Source: Plantago major (Eukaryota; Streptophyta; Magnoliopsida; Lamiales; Plantaginaceae). From it: a DNA stretch of 64,000 nucleotides. A program made the position numbers and the translations under genes. The DNA lies in assembly GCA_026545765.1 (NCBI GenBank), contig JAIFAC010000209.1:1-64000 (forward strand), given 5' to 3'. Within the stretch, counting starts at the first letter, position 1, and the number at the start of each line of letters is the position of its first letter. The notes beneath the pieces were generated by a model, which was not told the DNA's origin, ran no database searches, and saw nothing but the letters and a program-made list of their open reading frames with translations. Below, in pieces: positions 22,571-35,785 of the stretch.

Positions 22571-25500
22571 AATATTACTCTGATCATTTTTCTAAATACT
22601 TAACACTTTCTACTCATAGGCTCAAACAAACGTAGAAGTTGCTGGGGAATTGCCCACTCAATCCCCTCAACCAATGGAAATTGATGAGGCCACCAAACCT
22701 TCATCACCCGAGAAAATTCCAGAGACTGCACAAGTCTCTGAGAGACAAGTGTCTGAGCCTCCAACGGAGGTAATTGACATCTCAGATATCTGATTTGTCA
22801 ACAAAAATTTTCTTGACAAAATTTCCTAAGTGTTACACTTTTAACTCTCAGGTTCAAGCAGAAAGAAAGGTTGATGAGGACCAGACATCCAAGTCTCCAC
22901 CTCACAACAAGATATCTGAGGCATCCCTTGTCTCAGTAGTACAAGATTCTGAGCCTGATTTACTCATTCAGGTAACTCAGAAACCAAACTACACTTGTAC
23001 TCAGATATCTACACAAGTTTTGAATCTAACTCAAAACTCTTTCTTTCAGGCTCAAACAAGTGCCACGCAGGTTCCCAATGATGAGAAAAATGACCTACTT
23101 CCCTTCTTCAAGGCTCATACCCTGCCAAAGCACATTCAATGCTTCAAGAAATGGCAAAGGTTACGGTGTTCTGATCTCTCTGAAATATTGAGAATCACAG
23201 ATTAACCTACGAGACGAGCACGAGCTCTTGATTTGGAGAACTACATCCATGCAATGTTTCCCACGGAACAATATCCAATTGCTACTTTATTGCATGAGGA
23301 TTTCTCCAAAGAAGTGGCACACAAGTTGATTCAAGCCTTCAATCAGGCTGATGGTCATACAAGATTGCAAATGGCACTCAAGCCAGTCCTGCCCCAGACT
23401 CTACAATTTATTCCTTCTGAACAAGAAGAGGTTAATGGGCAGAAGATCACTATTCCTGAAGTGATTAATCTTGTATCAGAAGACGATGAGGAGGAAGAAA
23501 TAAACGAGAATAACTTTGATGAACCTCCCTCTGACCATCACAAAAAGGATGATAATGATAAGAAGGATGATGATGATGCCCCTGCACCAGGGACATGAGG
23601 AATTCTACAAGGAAATAATGCCTCAGCTGCTGAAAAGCACACTGAGAGGACATTACAGAAATCTCCGCCTCCATCTCCTCAAAAATCTACCCAACAACAA
23701 AAGGACACTACTGAACAAGTAGCTGAGCACTCTGAGGAAACAACTCAGAAGATATTGAATACACATACCAAAGTTGCTCAACTCAAACAACTGTTGGAAG
23801 AAGAACAACAGCTCCATCTTCAACTAGAAGAAGAGCTCGTTATATCCAGAGATAAGCTTAATCAAATACAAGATCAATATTTACAAGAAATGGTAGTTTA
23901 CTCTGAGGTAAAAGAGCTTCAGGTTGCTGTAAATTCTATCACTAACGAACTCGATACTGAAGAAGTATTTGAAGCAAAGCATGATGCTAAGGCTGCATCA
24001 CCATCAAAAGATGTACCATCCTCCTCACAGAAAGGAAAGAAGCCCATCTCTGAGATGGTTGCTGGACTAGAAAATCATGAAAATGTCCAAGAGGATGAAG
24101 ATCACTGGGCTGATGACTCAGATGATGAAGAAGACAAGACTTTGGCAGAACACCGCAATGAACACTTAGCGGTTTCTCATCTGAAAAGGAAGCTAATTGC
24201 TCCTGATGTTTTCAAACTGCCAAATGTCCACTCCCATGAATACATGAATAGATACCAAGTTTTGGCACGTCTTATAAAAGAGTTGTCTTCACAAAACAAA
24301 GAAGTAATTGCCTCCGTCCCTTCAAATATGAAGAAATTCACTGAGCTCATCACTCAGAGAACAACCATCATGGTCATTGCTCAGAAGGATCTGGGAATGA
24401 TAAGGGACGATGATATGTCATTAGTAGAAAAAGCTTTTCAAGAGGCAAGTTACACTGCTGGAAAAGCAGATGCCATACTCGGCCCATTGGCAGAGCTCAC
24501 TGGTAAGGAAAACGGACTAATCACACAAAATCAGGAGCTCAAAGTCAACTTCGGTTGGTCACCGCTTATAACTACTTACAAGGACATTTTGAGTCTCTAA
24601 GAATCCTTTATGAGACTTAGTCAACCAACAATGACTAAGGGGAAGGATCAGACAAATCTGGACCTCAAAGTCGTGGGAATGGGAAGAAGGAGAAGGAGAT
24701 AAGAAGAAATGAGTCGGTCGCCGTAAAGGAAGAAGAAACAAGAAAACTTCCCAGCCACCACTCAGAATCAATGAGCCCTCCTCAAGTCAAGCTGCTTTGC
24801 AAATCGTAGCTACTTCCCAGAAACCAACTGAAGGAAATTCAATGGTAACAAGTGCCATGGCACAGAAACCTCCAAGGAGTACCAAGGCTCCAAGGAGAAG
24901 ACAAGTAAGAGCGATTGATGAATCTTCTGAAGAAGAAGAAGAAGAAGAAGGTCAAATCAAATCCCTGGGCAATGAAGAAGGCTGCAAAATTCTCACAAGA
25001 ATTGATGATGATGAAGAGACTGACGAAGATGAAGCCCCTCTTCGCAGAAAAAGGAAAATTGAAAGCCTAACTGAACCCATAGCTACAAAGCCTTTAGCAG
25101 CTAAAATACCCTCAGGAAATACCAAGTCTATCCAGGGTGGTTCTTCAAGCAATACCCTAAAGGAGAATTCAAGACAAAGGAGGAATAGACTGAGAGCTGA
25201 ACAAAGACAACTTCAACTACCACTCAGGCCTGAAGAAGCCAAGATTGAGTATGTGAAGACCAATAGTGACTCCTCTGTCTACAGGTGCATTAATCAGAAG
25301 AATAGCTACTGGATTCTGGAACTTAAGCATCTACAGGTAAACTCAAGATTTCCAGAACCAATCCATAAACAGCTCATGGCATGGAGAAAAGACAAGCTAA
25401 TCTTGATCAACACCAATCACATCAAAGCCTGGTTCGATTTTGAAGTTATCAAGAGAATAGAAGCCATGAAGAAGGAGCTCTCTAATGAATGTCCTTATGG

Positions 25501-25873
25501 AAAGCCAGATGATGTGCACTATGGAAAGCCAGATGATGTGCACAGAATTCTCAACATCACAGGAACAGGCACAAGAGCAAGACTTGTTGTGGAACCCTAT
25601 GAGTCTTTCTACTTAACTAAAGGTCAATACAAGGGTGACATCAGATATCTGAAGATCATCTATGAATACTTCAAGCTATCATATATCAGAATCGAGCATG
25701 CCTGGAAATGGGGAAAGTATATGTGGGTCAAGCACTTTGTCAAGAAAAATCCTACCAAAACCTACAAGGAAGTCTGTGGTTTTGCCAGAGACACAGAGAT
25801 GATTGTCAGGACACTTCTCTATGACTACTCTGATGACATCAAAAGGTTTGGTGATAGGAAATTTGCAGATTGA
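22570..25873 (+). pseudogene. Sirevirus accessory gene, copy C (best-preserved 3' half)
   Basis: Canonical introns lie at 22770-22851 (GAG|GTAATT ... CTCTCAG|GTT) and 22972-23049 (CAG|GTAACT ... TCTTTCAG|GCT), and the end of an earlier one is at about 22619. The intron at 22972 is 78 bp long and has no stop in frame, so a reading frame passes through it. Exons give the KHIQCFKKWQRLRCSDLS block, an acidic run after VINLVSEDDEEEE, a coiled coil (about 23760-23900), HLAVSHLKRKLIAPDVFKLP, a Glu run (24930-24950) and the C-terminal domain ending DDIKRFGDRKFAD with stop TGA at 25871-25873. In-frame stops at about 23203 and 23597 and a duplication of YGKPDDVH break or modify it. The function is unknown. 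Confidence 0.78.
25496..25543 (+). repeat. 24-bp in-frame tandem duplication in the accessory gene
   Basis: Two identical copies of TATGGAAAGCCAGATGATGT plus GCAC give YGKPDDVH twice. Copies A, D and F have it once, so this is a private, frame-preserving change in C. Confidence 0.95.
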
Positions 25874-26247
25874 TCCATAGAATCGCTCAAGACTTGAAGA
25901 TTTGAAGACTAATCTATTAGGATGTTTACTGAGCTTGGTTACCCCGTTGTCCTAATTTACTATGTATTTTGTATCTTGCTGACTGAACCTTATTGGTGTT
26001 TTATCTTGTAAAAGTTATCTGAACTTTCATTGTAACATATCTGATAACCTACTCTCAGATATCAATCTATAAAATATAACTTGTCAGCAAAGATCACACC
26101 TTGTGATTTGGTTGATGTTTACTTTCTACACTTAAATTATATGGATTAAAAAAACTCATAAGAAATGATTACGTGGTGGATTGTCTTCTCATCCAGATTT
26201 GTAATAGGTCAGATAGTCATCGTTGACTGATCAAAATGGGGGAAATT
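25874..26247 (+). other. 3' untranslated internal region and polypurine tract (copy C)
   Basis: Non-coding, similar to 7016-7395 of copy A. It ends in AAAATGGGGGAAATT directly before the LTR start TGTTAGGAATATC. Confidence 0.85.
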
Positions 26248-27842
26248 TGTTAGGAATATCTGTTTAAGATTTTGATCAACAACTTTATGACTTATCTTTA
26301 CTCAGAAAAGTTATTAGTACTCTTGGTTCACTTGAACACTGTAAAAGAGGAAACTCACTAAGTATGATAGTCTAGCAAATCTTGTATAGGATGTTAGGTC
26401 TCGAAATGTAATTTTTATTTTCTGAAGAAGACATCCAGCAAAACAAGTTCAACGAATTTGAAGATTTGAAGACTGCACAAGATTGCTAAAGACAAGGATT
26501 TTTCAGATACCTACGACCAGATATCTTGAAGACACAAGCGTTTTTAATAAACTTTGTTACAAGAGATATCTGAGAACTAAAAGGTTTCTCAAACAAGGAA
26601 AGTGCCCAAAGATATCTACACTCAGATACCTTGGACTTAAACTATGTTTCTGAAAAAGAAATATATTGCAACAAAGTTGTTTCAATAAAGTGGTATCTGG
26701 AGTTGTGATGATCTCTGGAAAAGGACATGCAAAATCTCAGAGAAATCTGTTAATAAAGGTCTCTGATACAATGCATAGTTCCGTTGGCACTACAGGACAA
26801 AGTATAGTACAATGCATTAAATGCGTGATGTAAATGTCGAACAAAACGGTAGCTTCAAGAAGAAGACAAACTCACATAAGATTATACATGATATCAATAG
26901 TTTGAATTTGATTTAAGCCTAACGGATACTATTCAAACGGCACTCAAATTCATCTATAAATATCAACACTTAGACTGCTTCAGAACACACCTTAGAACAC
27001 ACACACAGAACTTACATTGAATACTCTCAAGCATACTACTTACCTTCAAGCTTTCATGCACCAAAAGCTCTTTCATTCTAAGTAGCACAAAAGTTCTAAA
27101 TGTCCCGATCCTTAACAAGCATTGCTATCTGTGAAAGAGTCAATCAAAAGATCAATTATCCGAGAGTCATTCTCTTGAACACTTATCATCGATTGGTCAA
27201 GAAAGAACAAGATACCATACATTGCAAAGTGTATTAAGTATATTGATTCATAGAGCTATCCTAATAACCAATAAGTTATTAAAGAAGCTCACCGACAATT
27301 TACCTTAACCAACACCATAATCATGGAGTATGTGAAGTACTTAGTTTGAAAACTAAGGAATAACTCCAAGGTTCGAAAGATAGGAAGTACTTAGCTTGGG
27401 AAGCTAAGGAATAGCTCAAAAGGGTTTCGAAAGGTGAAGTACTTGGCCGTGGAAGCCGGGGAATAACTCAGGGAGAACACTTGGTTGGGAACCTAGTGTA
27501 TTTAGGAATTGAGAGAAGATACTTGTAAGGTTACCTCAATTATCTGTCTTAGTGGATTCTAGGTTTGAGAAAGGCCGAAGTGGATTAGTTGAAGGATTAC
27601 GCCACCTTTAGATACCACTATACTTGCTGTGTCATTTACCTTTCTGTATTTACATTTCAACAAAGCACACACACATACTTATTGTTTCTGCACTTACCTA
27701 TCTTAAAGTCTTCCGCGCTCTGAATTTAAGTATCAAATATCTTCACAGATATCTGAGAAAATGTGTTTATCGACAAAAGTTTTAAAAGACTATTCACCCC
27801 CCCCCCCTCTAGTCTTTTACTTTGCCGTTATCTGGACCAACA
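26248..27842 (+). repeat. 3' LTR of Sirevirus copy C
   Basis: TGTTAGGAATATCTG...CTGGACCAACA. The TATA box TCTATAAATATCAAC is near 26952, and a cytosine run near 27797 precedes the end. Its start agrees with D (TGTTAGGAATATC) rather than with A, B and F. Confidence 0.9.
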
Positions 27843-30800
27843 TCAAGTACCATTTCAGCAGTATTCACATCTGACTATTGTGGTGGTTGAGCTTGAGATG
27901 CATGATCGCTGACCGAGGCAATGGCAGATCCTCCAACACTAAGATATCACTCATCGAGCATCTTCAATATCTTTCACTTTTCTTGCTCGATGGTGTAATT
28001 TGTCCAAAGGACTTGGACACGCTTGCTTCTTCAAAGAACCTTTGAAACAGTGCTTTTTCAAAGAACTCCGTGGTGTAGGTTCTTCTTCAGATACCTCTAC
28101 ACCAGTTACTTTTTTTAGTAACCTTAGCCCTTTGTGATTTTTCTAGGACTTGAGAGATGACTAATACATCATCTTCATCGTCAGAGCTCTCATCAGCTTT
28201 AGGAACTTATTGATCCATAATCCCTGCGGTTTATGTAGATAGGGCTTGGTATCTATCACTACTTTCTTTAGCAAAGATTTATGAGTTCATCAGCAAGGCT
28301 TTCGGCAATAGTCTTAACATTTCTGAAAGCACTTTCTCTTGTTGAGTCTACTTGTTCAGTAGATGATACATGTTTTGCAGCATTGATGAGTTCATCTGCA
28401 TTTATGTGTTCATCAACAATGGCGGCAGGTATCTGGGAATCGACAACCTCAACGGGTGTGCCTTCCGATTTGCCAGACTTCTTTCGTGAAGTTCTGTGCT
28501 TCGGTCGCAACTTTTCCCTCGATACCTCTTCATTCTTTCTCTTCTTGGAACCTTTCTGAGATCCAGTTACCTTTTTCATCAAGTTCGTATACTCATATTT
28601 GTAGAGTAGGTTACTGTTAGCTATATCAGCCTTCTCTCTGAGCTCAATGCCAAGCTTCTCCAGCAAGTAGCATATGTTTAGACCATAGCTTACTGTGGCC
28701 TTTGGCTCAGCAAGTCCCTTAGAGATTTTAGGCTCAAAGCCTCAATCTTCTTCACAAACTTCATAAAGGCGCATTTCCCAATTGAAAGGGTTTTCCACTT
28801 TTATCTTGTTGTTGCAACAATAACATCATCATCCAATGCTTCGCTTATCCGTCAAGACCTCCTTGTAGACCATCAAAGCATCGTGAAGAACGCATGCCAA
28901 CACATCTCAGTGAATCAGCAAATGTCTGGTTCTGATGTCAGCAAGCTTGAAATCAATGGGTGTATCTGGTTTTTCAAGATCACACACATCACTGTACAAC
29001 TGTTTTACACCTTCAAGGAGATCATCATCCTTGGTGTCTATTTCAAAATCCTTTCCAAAATTTTGAAGATCAAACAACTTAAAGAAGGTTATTAAGTCCA
29101 AAAGGATTTCCTTTCTCGACCTTAGTTTTTATAGACACTATTGCAGTGCCTTTAGAGACACAAGATATAATCCTTGTAACGCCCTGAAAATTACACTAAT
29201 TTTTAAAAACGACAATCGCATTAAATCAATAACAAAAAGACAATCTAAAAAATTTGAGAAGCTAAAATTCTAACAGTTGACTTGCGAAAGACACTATCTT
29301 CAAAAGCAGCGGTAAAAAGACAAGTTTTTCACAAGCTAAAAGGTACAAAATCCCAGTTTAAATCCCAACTCTCACTCTAGTTGTTGAACGTCTACCTGAC
29401 TCGGTCCTCCACTAAACTTCGGAATCTAGAACGAAGGAAAATAAAAGAGTGTGAGACGAAAATCTCAGTGGTGTTCGTGTGTGACAGTGACAATTAAAAT
29501 ATCAATAAGAAAAACATAACAGCATCCAAAAAATAATAAACATATCATATAACGAAGCAATAATAATGCAATCAATCGCTCGGTGCCGCCCTTATAACCC
29601 CAATCCGAGCCCTTATCTCTCCACTAATCAATCAATACCCCCATGGTACGGGTGGTACACTACTACTCTAAGACCTCGGCCTCCTCGCTTCACACAAAGA
29701 GAAGTAAGCCGAGCAACCCACACATATCGACAAATACCGCCTTAAAAATGCAATGAGTATACCCTTACCGAAAACTTGGCCAAAACAATCAATCAATCAA
29801 GCAAGATTACATACAATATATACATATTTTTATTTGAGCGGAAGCGATGCCAAATCAATTTTGATGCAATGTTTGAAAAGAATGAGTCGGAACTTTGATG
29901 CAATACATATATATATATATATACAAGCAAGTACTTCCTTGGTTTTCGCAAACGGTTTAAGAACACTCACCTTAGATAGCCTCGAAAAACTCAAAACCCG
30001 CAAATCCTGATAAAATATCACACTAGTTAACAATTACTCAAAGATAAATTATTGCTACCCTTTAACCCCACAAAACTCTAGGCCAAACAAGTCGAGAACA
30101 CAAAAGAACAATGAAGCACATAAATACATGGCTAAAACATAAGCATCAAGATTCAAATTTTGCAAAAAAGTTGGTAAAAAGTATAATAAAACTCAAACAA
30201 AACAAACAAGCACTTTCTGGGAATAGAACAAGTGACCTCCTAAAATACAAAGAACTTAAACGTAACTTTTGGGGCACTCAGCTACAGAGAATTATGTTAA
30301 TTAACTACACTTTCACAGACCAACAACATACAGCGGCAAAGGGGAAGGAACGGATAACAGACTGCAGCAAAATAAATGGATAATGATAGAGATCAAACAC
30401 TCGACCTGCAACAAACAGTAACTAAACACTACCAATAAACCACTGGGCTACAACAAATTGTGTTAACAAATCTTGCACAAGAAATCATTTAATCCATATT
30501 AGTGATCGTAACAAGCAGAACCAGAAAAAGCAATATATATAAGAGCATGCCAGGATTCGAAAACAAGACCTTTGGTACACACAACAAACACACCCAGACC
30601 ACTCAGAGACAGGTAACTCATGTTAGCTAAGGAACGTGTTTGTCATAATAATGCCACAAATTGTTGCAAATGTAAAAATGAAAAGATTTTCGACCTATAA
30701 CATGCGGAAATAGGCTAAAATTACAAGAAACAAGAACACGCTAAAATTGTAATAACACGTAAAAGATTATCCAAAATAAATAGGACAAGTTGTGGCGGAA

Positions 30801-31911
30801 ACCTTAACCTCTAAGAAACAGTGCCTAAATCTCCGCCACCACTACGAGGAGGTGTTTTGTTAACAATGTTAACATGACATGAAACTTTTAATCGACAAAT
30901 CGACATATACGTAAACCAAAAAATAGCAAATAAACATGCATAAGATGGAGTCGAAACCTAGACCTCTTATAAACAAGAATAACAATAAGGCACTAATCGG
31001 AGACAAGTACCGATTGTTAGCATGGATTACGCACACGTAGATGAAAAAGAAAGCAAGAAAGAAGGAACAAAACAGCACAAAAATACGTAAAACAGGTATG
31101 CTAAACAAGTAGAAAACCAAAGAACCTTCAAGACTCAATTAAGCTCGTTTTTCAACCGAATCGAATCAATGGAACTCAATTGAATCGAATCAAATCAAAC
31201 TAATCGAATCGAATCGAATCAAGAAATTATTGTGTAATAATAATAACAATTATATGATGATATATATAATCACAATATTAAAAAAATATATTATTTTTGT
31301 CATCTTTCTCACATTCTTCCTACACTTTTTTCTGTCATTTTACATTTTTATTTATTATTGTATAACAAACTTTAAAACCAACCGCGTGGAAGGTACTTTA
31401 TACGATGCCTCAAATGGAAGACACATATCAAATATACGTGATTGTTGCTACCTTCACTCTGCATAATTTTATGCGCATGTGTAAACTTGAAATACCAGTT
31501 TTGCAACATGATATCAATGTCCAAGGTGGAGTGGATAATGATTTATCGAACGACAAGGAAAGAAACGATGAATGTGGTGCAAGGAGATGACATTGAGAAT
31601 TTGGCGCTCTATTCCAGGCAATATAGAGCCCGAGGAAGATAATATAGAGGAATAAATGCCATTTTACAATATTTGTGATATATAATATTATTTTTATAAA
31701 GTTTGGTCCGATTTTTGGTTTGGTTTAACTTGTTTTGGAGTTTTTGAACATATAGATTTTTTGTTAGTTCAAATTGTAACTATACTCTTTATTTCATTGA
31801 TCTACTAAAAGTCGATTAAAAGAAAGAAAGAAAAAAGTTGAAAATAACTCAATTGATAAATTTTCTTATTTTCCTCGTACAAAAGATCGGGTGTGTAAAT
31901 AAATGATAAAA

Positions 31912-32032
<121 letters not shown>

Positions 32033-32037
32033 ATGAA

Positions 32038-32116
32038 TTTAATGAATCGAATCGAATCAAGACGAAATCGAATCGAATCGAATCGAATGGAATCAATCGA
32101 ATCGAATCGAATCAAT
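32038..32116. repeat. GAATC pentanucleotide repeats
   Basis: Repeated GAATC units, interrupted. A second block of the same motif is at 31150-31225, about 820 bp upstream in the same LTR, so the two blocks bracket a 0.8-kb stretch. Confidence 0.9.
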
Positions 32117-33054
32117 GAGTTTTCAGTTGAAAAGAACAGAGCCTTAGTAAGAAACAACACGAACACGCAAACGAAACCCCCCAAAACTAAGTTACGAGAA
32201 AGAAAACAAGGAATCCGTGCTTACCGAAAGCAAACTAGAACGCGGTCGAAACGAACCGAAGCTCCCTAGCCTTTGCAACTGATTCTACGTAGAAGCCAAG
32301 AACAACGTTCTTGAGTCAGAAAGAGAGTTACGGATGAAGAAAACAGAATCTAAGGATGAAAACCTACCGAACGGAATCGATTTGGTGAAGAACGGAGAGT
32401 TTGAAGGAGAACGAAGAGAAAGAGGCGAAGATGATGAATGACTCCGGATTTTCTGACCGCTAGGTTTAGCTAGAAGGATGCTTGAGAGTTCTGGAGATTG
32501 ATTTTGTATAAATAAAGGCGAAGAAGATGGAACGGAAAACCGAAAACGGGTAGAATTTGATAAGAAGAAAGTACTGAATCCAGCCGACTTGGACTCTAAA
32601 CAACATGTAATTAACTAATTAATTACTTAATAATAAATGTAATTAATTAATTACCTTTCATTTGCAGGAAAAAAAATAGAACGAAAGGAATAAAATAAAA
32701 TTAAAATAAAGATTGGACGAAAAATCGTGGTTTTACAATCCTGGAGTTATTGTAGAATTCTAACACATTCAGTGAAGAAATTCCATTGGGAAGAGCAGAT
32801 AGAAAACTCTTGATTTGTGCCTTTTCAAGCATGTCCAGAATTAGTTTACTATCGGCTTGATTTTCAACAGCAGCGATGAGGTATTCCTAAATCATGGCAC
32901 CACCCCAAATCATTCTGTGATTTGAAGTACAATGATCGGGATTAAAGTCTCCTACCAATCGATTGTTTACTATAACCAACTCCGCTGCTTGCTTTTCAGC
33001 AGTACCAGTGGTAGAAGATTGGGGTTTCTGGGTAGACGAACGCTTAGGAGCCAT

Positions 33055-33859
33055 CTCTTTAAATATTACAAGTGTTTTGAAAGATTGAAAGAGATTTGGG
33101 TGAGAGATTAGTGATTCTTTTCAGAAAAACTAACAGAAATTTACAGAGGTTGAAGAATGGTTTTTGCTATTGTTGTGCAAGTCTGAATGTTGGATTAGGC
33201 GTAAGTAATTTCTTTTGCCAAAATCCTATAAATATAGCAACGTAAATCAGACAAACATATACATACAAATTGGTTTTGTATATACGTATATGTGAATTGC
33301 AGACAGGCGTGGGTAAAAGTTTGTTCGACATTAAATGCATAGTGGGCCATGTCGGAATTTCAACAGTCCACTATTTACAGAGAATTAATCTCTGCCGTAA
33401 AGATTAATCGCCCATTTCATCAAGGGTCACCATTGCTTCTTCAGCAATGATCACAATCAACAATTGTAATTGTGCCCATTTAATGAATGTTGTCTATTAG
33501 CTATCTGAATCACGTTTCTGTGTGAATGAGAACACTGTTTGTATCTGATTCTATCTTATACTTGTTGTCTTTTCAAAGTTTTTCACAAAGATAGGAATAA
33601 TACAAATTTCAAGATAGTAGTTAACTGTAGACAGTTGTACTATTCTCTTTTGTGTTCCCCCTCACAGAGTGATCTAGATATATGAGTACCTGTCTCAGAA
33701 GTCTTCAAATAGCCATTTTACCCTTTTGCCTTTGGTTTCTGGATACCCGTTCCAAATTCCTCTTTTCTGGATACCCGTTCCAGATACCTCTTCTCTGGAT
33801 ACCCGTTCCAGATTGCTTTTCTCTCTCCTTTGATATCTTCTTCAGATATCTGGACTTTT
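33055..33859 (-). promoter_or_regulatory. Spacer between pol and accessory gene, with hairpin array and internal promoter (copy D)
   Basis: The minus strand carries the four-hairpin array (33680-33820; units such as TCTGGAACGGGTATCCAGA) just after the pol stop. Further down is a TATA-like box (CTATATTTATAG, 33225-33236) about 175 bp before the accessory ATG. Both are conserved in copy A, and the box also in copy F. No coding frame is conserved here. Confidence 0.6.
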
Positions 33860-34972
33860 TCAGTTCTTTGGTAGCTCCATTAGTCCAAGATTGTGTCTTA
33901 AGGCTAAGAATCTACTTTCTTGTAGTGGTTTAGTGAAGATATCTGCAAGTTGGTCTTCAGTACCAATCTTGAGTATCTCTATATTGCCTTTTTCAACATG
34001 GTCTCTGATGAAGTGGTGTCTAACATCAATGTGCTTTGTTCTTGCATGAAACTTAGGATTCTGAGTTATGGCAATGGCACTTGTGTTGTCACTGAAAATG
34101 GAAGTTTTCTCTTCATTAAGTCCATAGTCTCTGATTTGTTGTATCCATAGTATCTGTGAAGCAAAACACCCAGCAGCAATATATTCAGCCTCTGTGGTAG
34201 CTGTGGCAATTGAATTTTGTTTCTTGCTGAACCAAGATATCAATCTAGAACCAAGAAATTGACAAGTTCCTGAGGTGCTTTTTCTATCAAGCAATGATCC
34301 AGCATAGTCGACATCTGAATAGCCAACCAAACTCAATCCACTATCTTTTGGATACCACAATCCAACTTCTACAGTACCTTTTACATACCTCAATATTTTC
34401 ATAGCAATGTTGTAGTGTGATTGCATTGAATTTGTCTGAAATCTAGCACACACTCCAACTGCATATTGAATATCAGGTCTACTTGCAGTGAGGTACAGTG
34501 GAGATCCAATCAATTTCCTATACTTGTGTTCTTCAACACTCTTGTCAGATTCAGTATAGGTCATTTTGGTTCCAATGCTCAGTGGTATCTTAGCATTCTT
34601 TTCAGAAGGCTTTAGATTAAACTTATTGAGCATGTCCTTTGCATACTTTGTTTGACTAATGAATATTCCATCGTTGAGTTGCTTGACCACGCCTAGGAAG
34701 TAATTCAATTCTCCCATCATGCTCATCTCAAATTTACATTTCATGAGTTCAGCAAAGTCTTCACAAAGTTTCTTGTCTTTAGATCCAAATATAATGTCAT
34801 CAACATATACTTGAACTAAAAGTAGTTTTCCATCATGGTTCAATGTGAAGAGTGTTTTATCAACATCTCCTTTCTTGAAACCACTGTCTAGTAGGTATCT
34901 GGCCAATGTATCATACCATGCTCTTGGAGCTTGTTTCAGCCCATACAGAGCTTTTTGAAGCTTATAGACCAT
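33860..34972 (-). CDS. Copia reverse transcriptase (second half) and RNase H, copy D
   Basis: An open frame of 370 codons. The reverse transcriptase active-site motif YVDDIIFG is at residues 56-63, preceded by KALYGLKQAPRAWYDTL. The connection region follows (MGELNYFLGV, IFISQTKYAKDML), then RNase H with GYSDVDYAGSLLDRKSTSG (Asp), TTEAEYIAAGC (Glu) and FSDNTSAIAITQNP (Asp), a TKHIDVRHHF block, and the end ADIFTKPL...LMELPKN. All catalytic acids I can place are present. The start is not a real initiation site; the protein should continue from the reverse transcriptase fragment in the next frame. Confidence 0.92.
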   Translation of the reverse strand: MVYKLQKALYGLKQAPRAWYDTLARYLLDSGFKKGDVDKTLFTLNHDGKLLLVQVYVDDIIFGSKDKKLCEDFAELMKCKFEMSMMGELNYFLGVVKQLNDGIFISQTKYAKDMLNKFNLKPSEKNAKIPLSIGTKMTYTESDKSVEEHKYRKLIGSPLYLTASRPDIQYAVGVCARFQTNSMQSHYNIAMKILRYVKGTVEVGLWYPKDSGLSLVGYSDVDYAGSLLDRKSTSGTCQFLGSRLISWFSKKQNSIATATTEAEYIAAGCFASQILWIQQIRDYGLNEEKTSIFSDNTSAIAITQNPKFHARTKHIDVRHHFIRDHVEKGNIEILKIGTEDQLADIFTKPLQESRFLALRHNLGLMELPKN

Positions 34973-35679
34973 CCTACTTTCCGAGGAAACTTCAAAACTG
35001 GTGGTTGCTCAACATAGACTTCCTCAGCAAGTTCACCATTTAGAAATGCACTCTTGACATCCATCTGATAAACTGTAAAGTCATTATGAGCTGCAAAGGC
35101 TAGAAAGAGTCTTATTGCATCCAATCTTGCAACTAGTGCATAAGATTCATCAACATCTAGTCCTTCAGTCCGGATGAATCCCTTGGCAACCAACCTAGCC
35201 TTGTTTCTGGTTATTTCACCAGATTCATTCATTTTGTTTCTGAAAACCCACTTGGTTACGATCACAGATATTCCATTAACAAATGGAACCAGTTTCCAGA
35301 CTTTGTTTCTCTCAAATTGATCCAATTCTTCTTGCATTCCAGAGATCCAATCTTGATCCTTTAATGCTTCTTCAATAGTTTTTTGTTCAATGTTTGAGAT
35401 GAAACATCCATAGAGACAATTTGCATTTTCAGCGATTGCTCTTCTAGTTCTAACTCCTTGGTCTATGGGACCAATCACATCCTTTGCAGGATGATTTCTT
35501 ATCCATTTCATAATGGGTTTTGAACTAGTAGGATCAATATCATTTTGATTTGAATGTGAATTAATATGATCTTGATGAGATACTTGTGCAGTATATATCT
35601 GAGATATCTGACACATGGGAAATGCCATGGATATCTGACACTCTTTCAGTGTTAGAGATATCTGAATCTTGCATTTCAA
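34936..35679 (-). pseudogene. Copia reverse transcriptase (first half), copy D
   Basis: It encodes the fingers and palm start: WVFRNKMNESGEITRNKARL, a VAKGF block, VARLDAIRLFLAFAA and the first catalytic Asp in YQMDVKSAFLNGEL, then EEVYVEQPP. A frameshift near 34960 separates it from the YVDD part. The N-terminal 90 residues belong to the integrase/RT linker. The substrate is the element's own RNA in cytoplasmic particles. Confidence 0.88.
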
Positions 35680-35785
35680 AGAATCTCATTTTTATACCTT
35701 TTCATGATGAAGGTTCTCAAGAATCTGCTCCATTTCGAATTCTCATAGGAAATTCTTCATCATGTCTTAGAGTCATCCGTTGTTA

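Larger units (their letters stand above)
22570..27842 (+). mobile_element. Sirevirus copy C (5' truncated), inserted in copy D
   Basis: It contains the accessory gene from its third intron onward (about 22570-25873), a polypurine tract (TCAAAATGGGGGAAATT, 26231-26247) and a 3' LTR (26248-27842). At 27843 the sequence changes to the accessory gene of copy D on the opposite strand, so C inserted there; the right flank TCAAG would be the target copy. The whole 5' half (LTR, gag, pol) is missing, so a deletion has removed the C/D left junction. Confidence 0.82.

Noticed and set aside
22030-22600. Right terminal inverted repeat of CACTA element 2
   Set aside because: I searched by eye for TTGTAGTG-like ends and GACGGAT repeats here and found none.
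23465-23722. Two overlapping small frames near the acidic stretch of the accessory gene
   Set aside because: They are alternative-frame readings of GAT/GAA-rich exon sequence.
33860-33940. Accessory gene as a translational read-through extension of pol
   Set aside because: More than 800 bp of non-coding, hairpin-bearing spacer with its own TATA-like box separates the pol stop from the accessory ATG.
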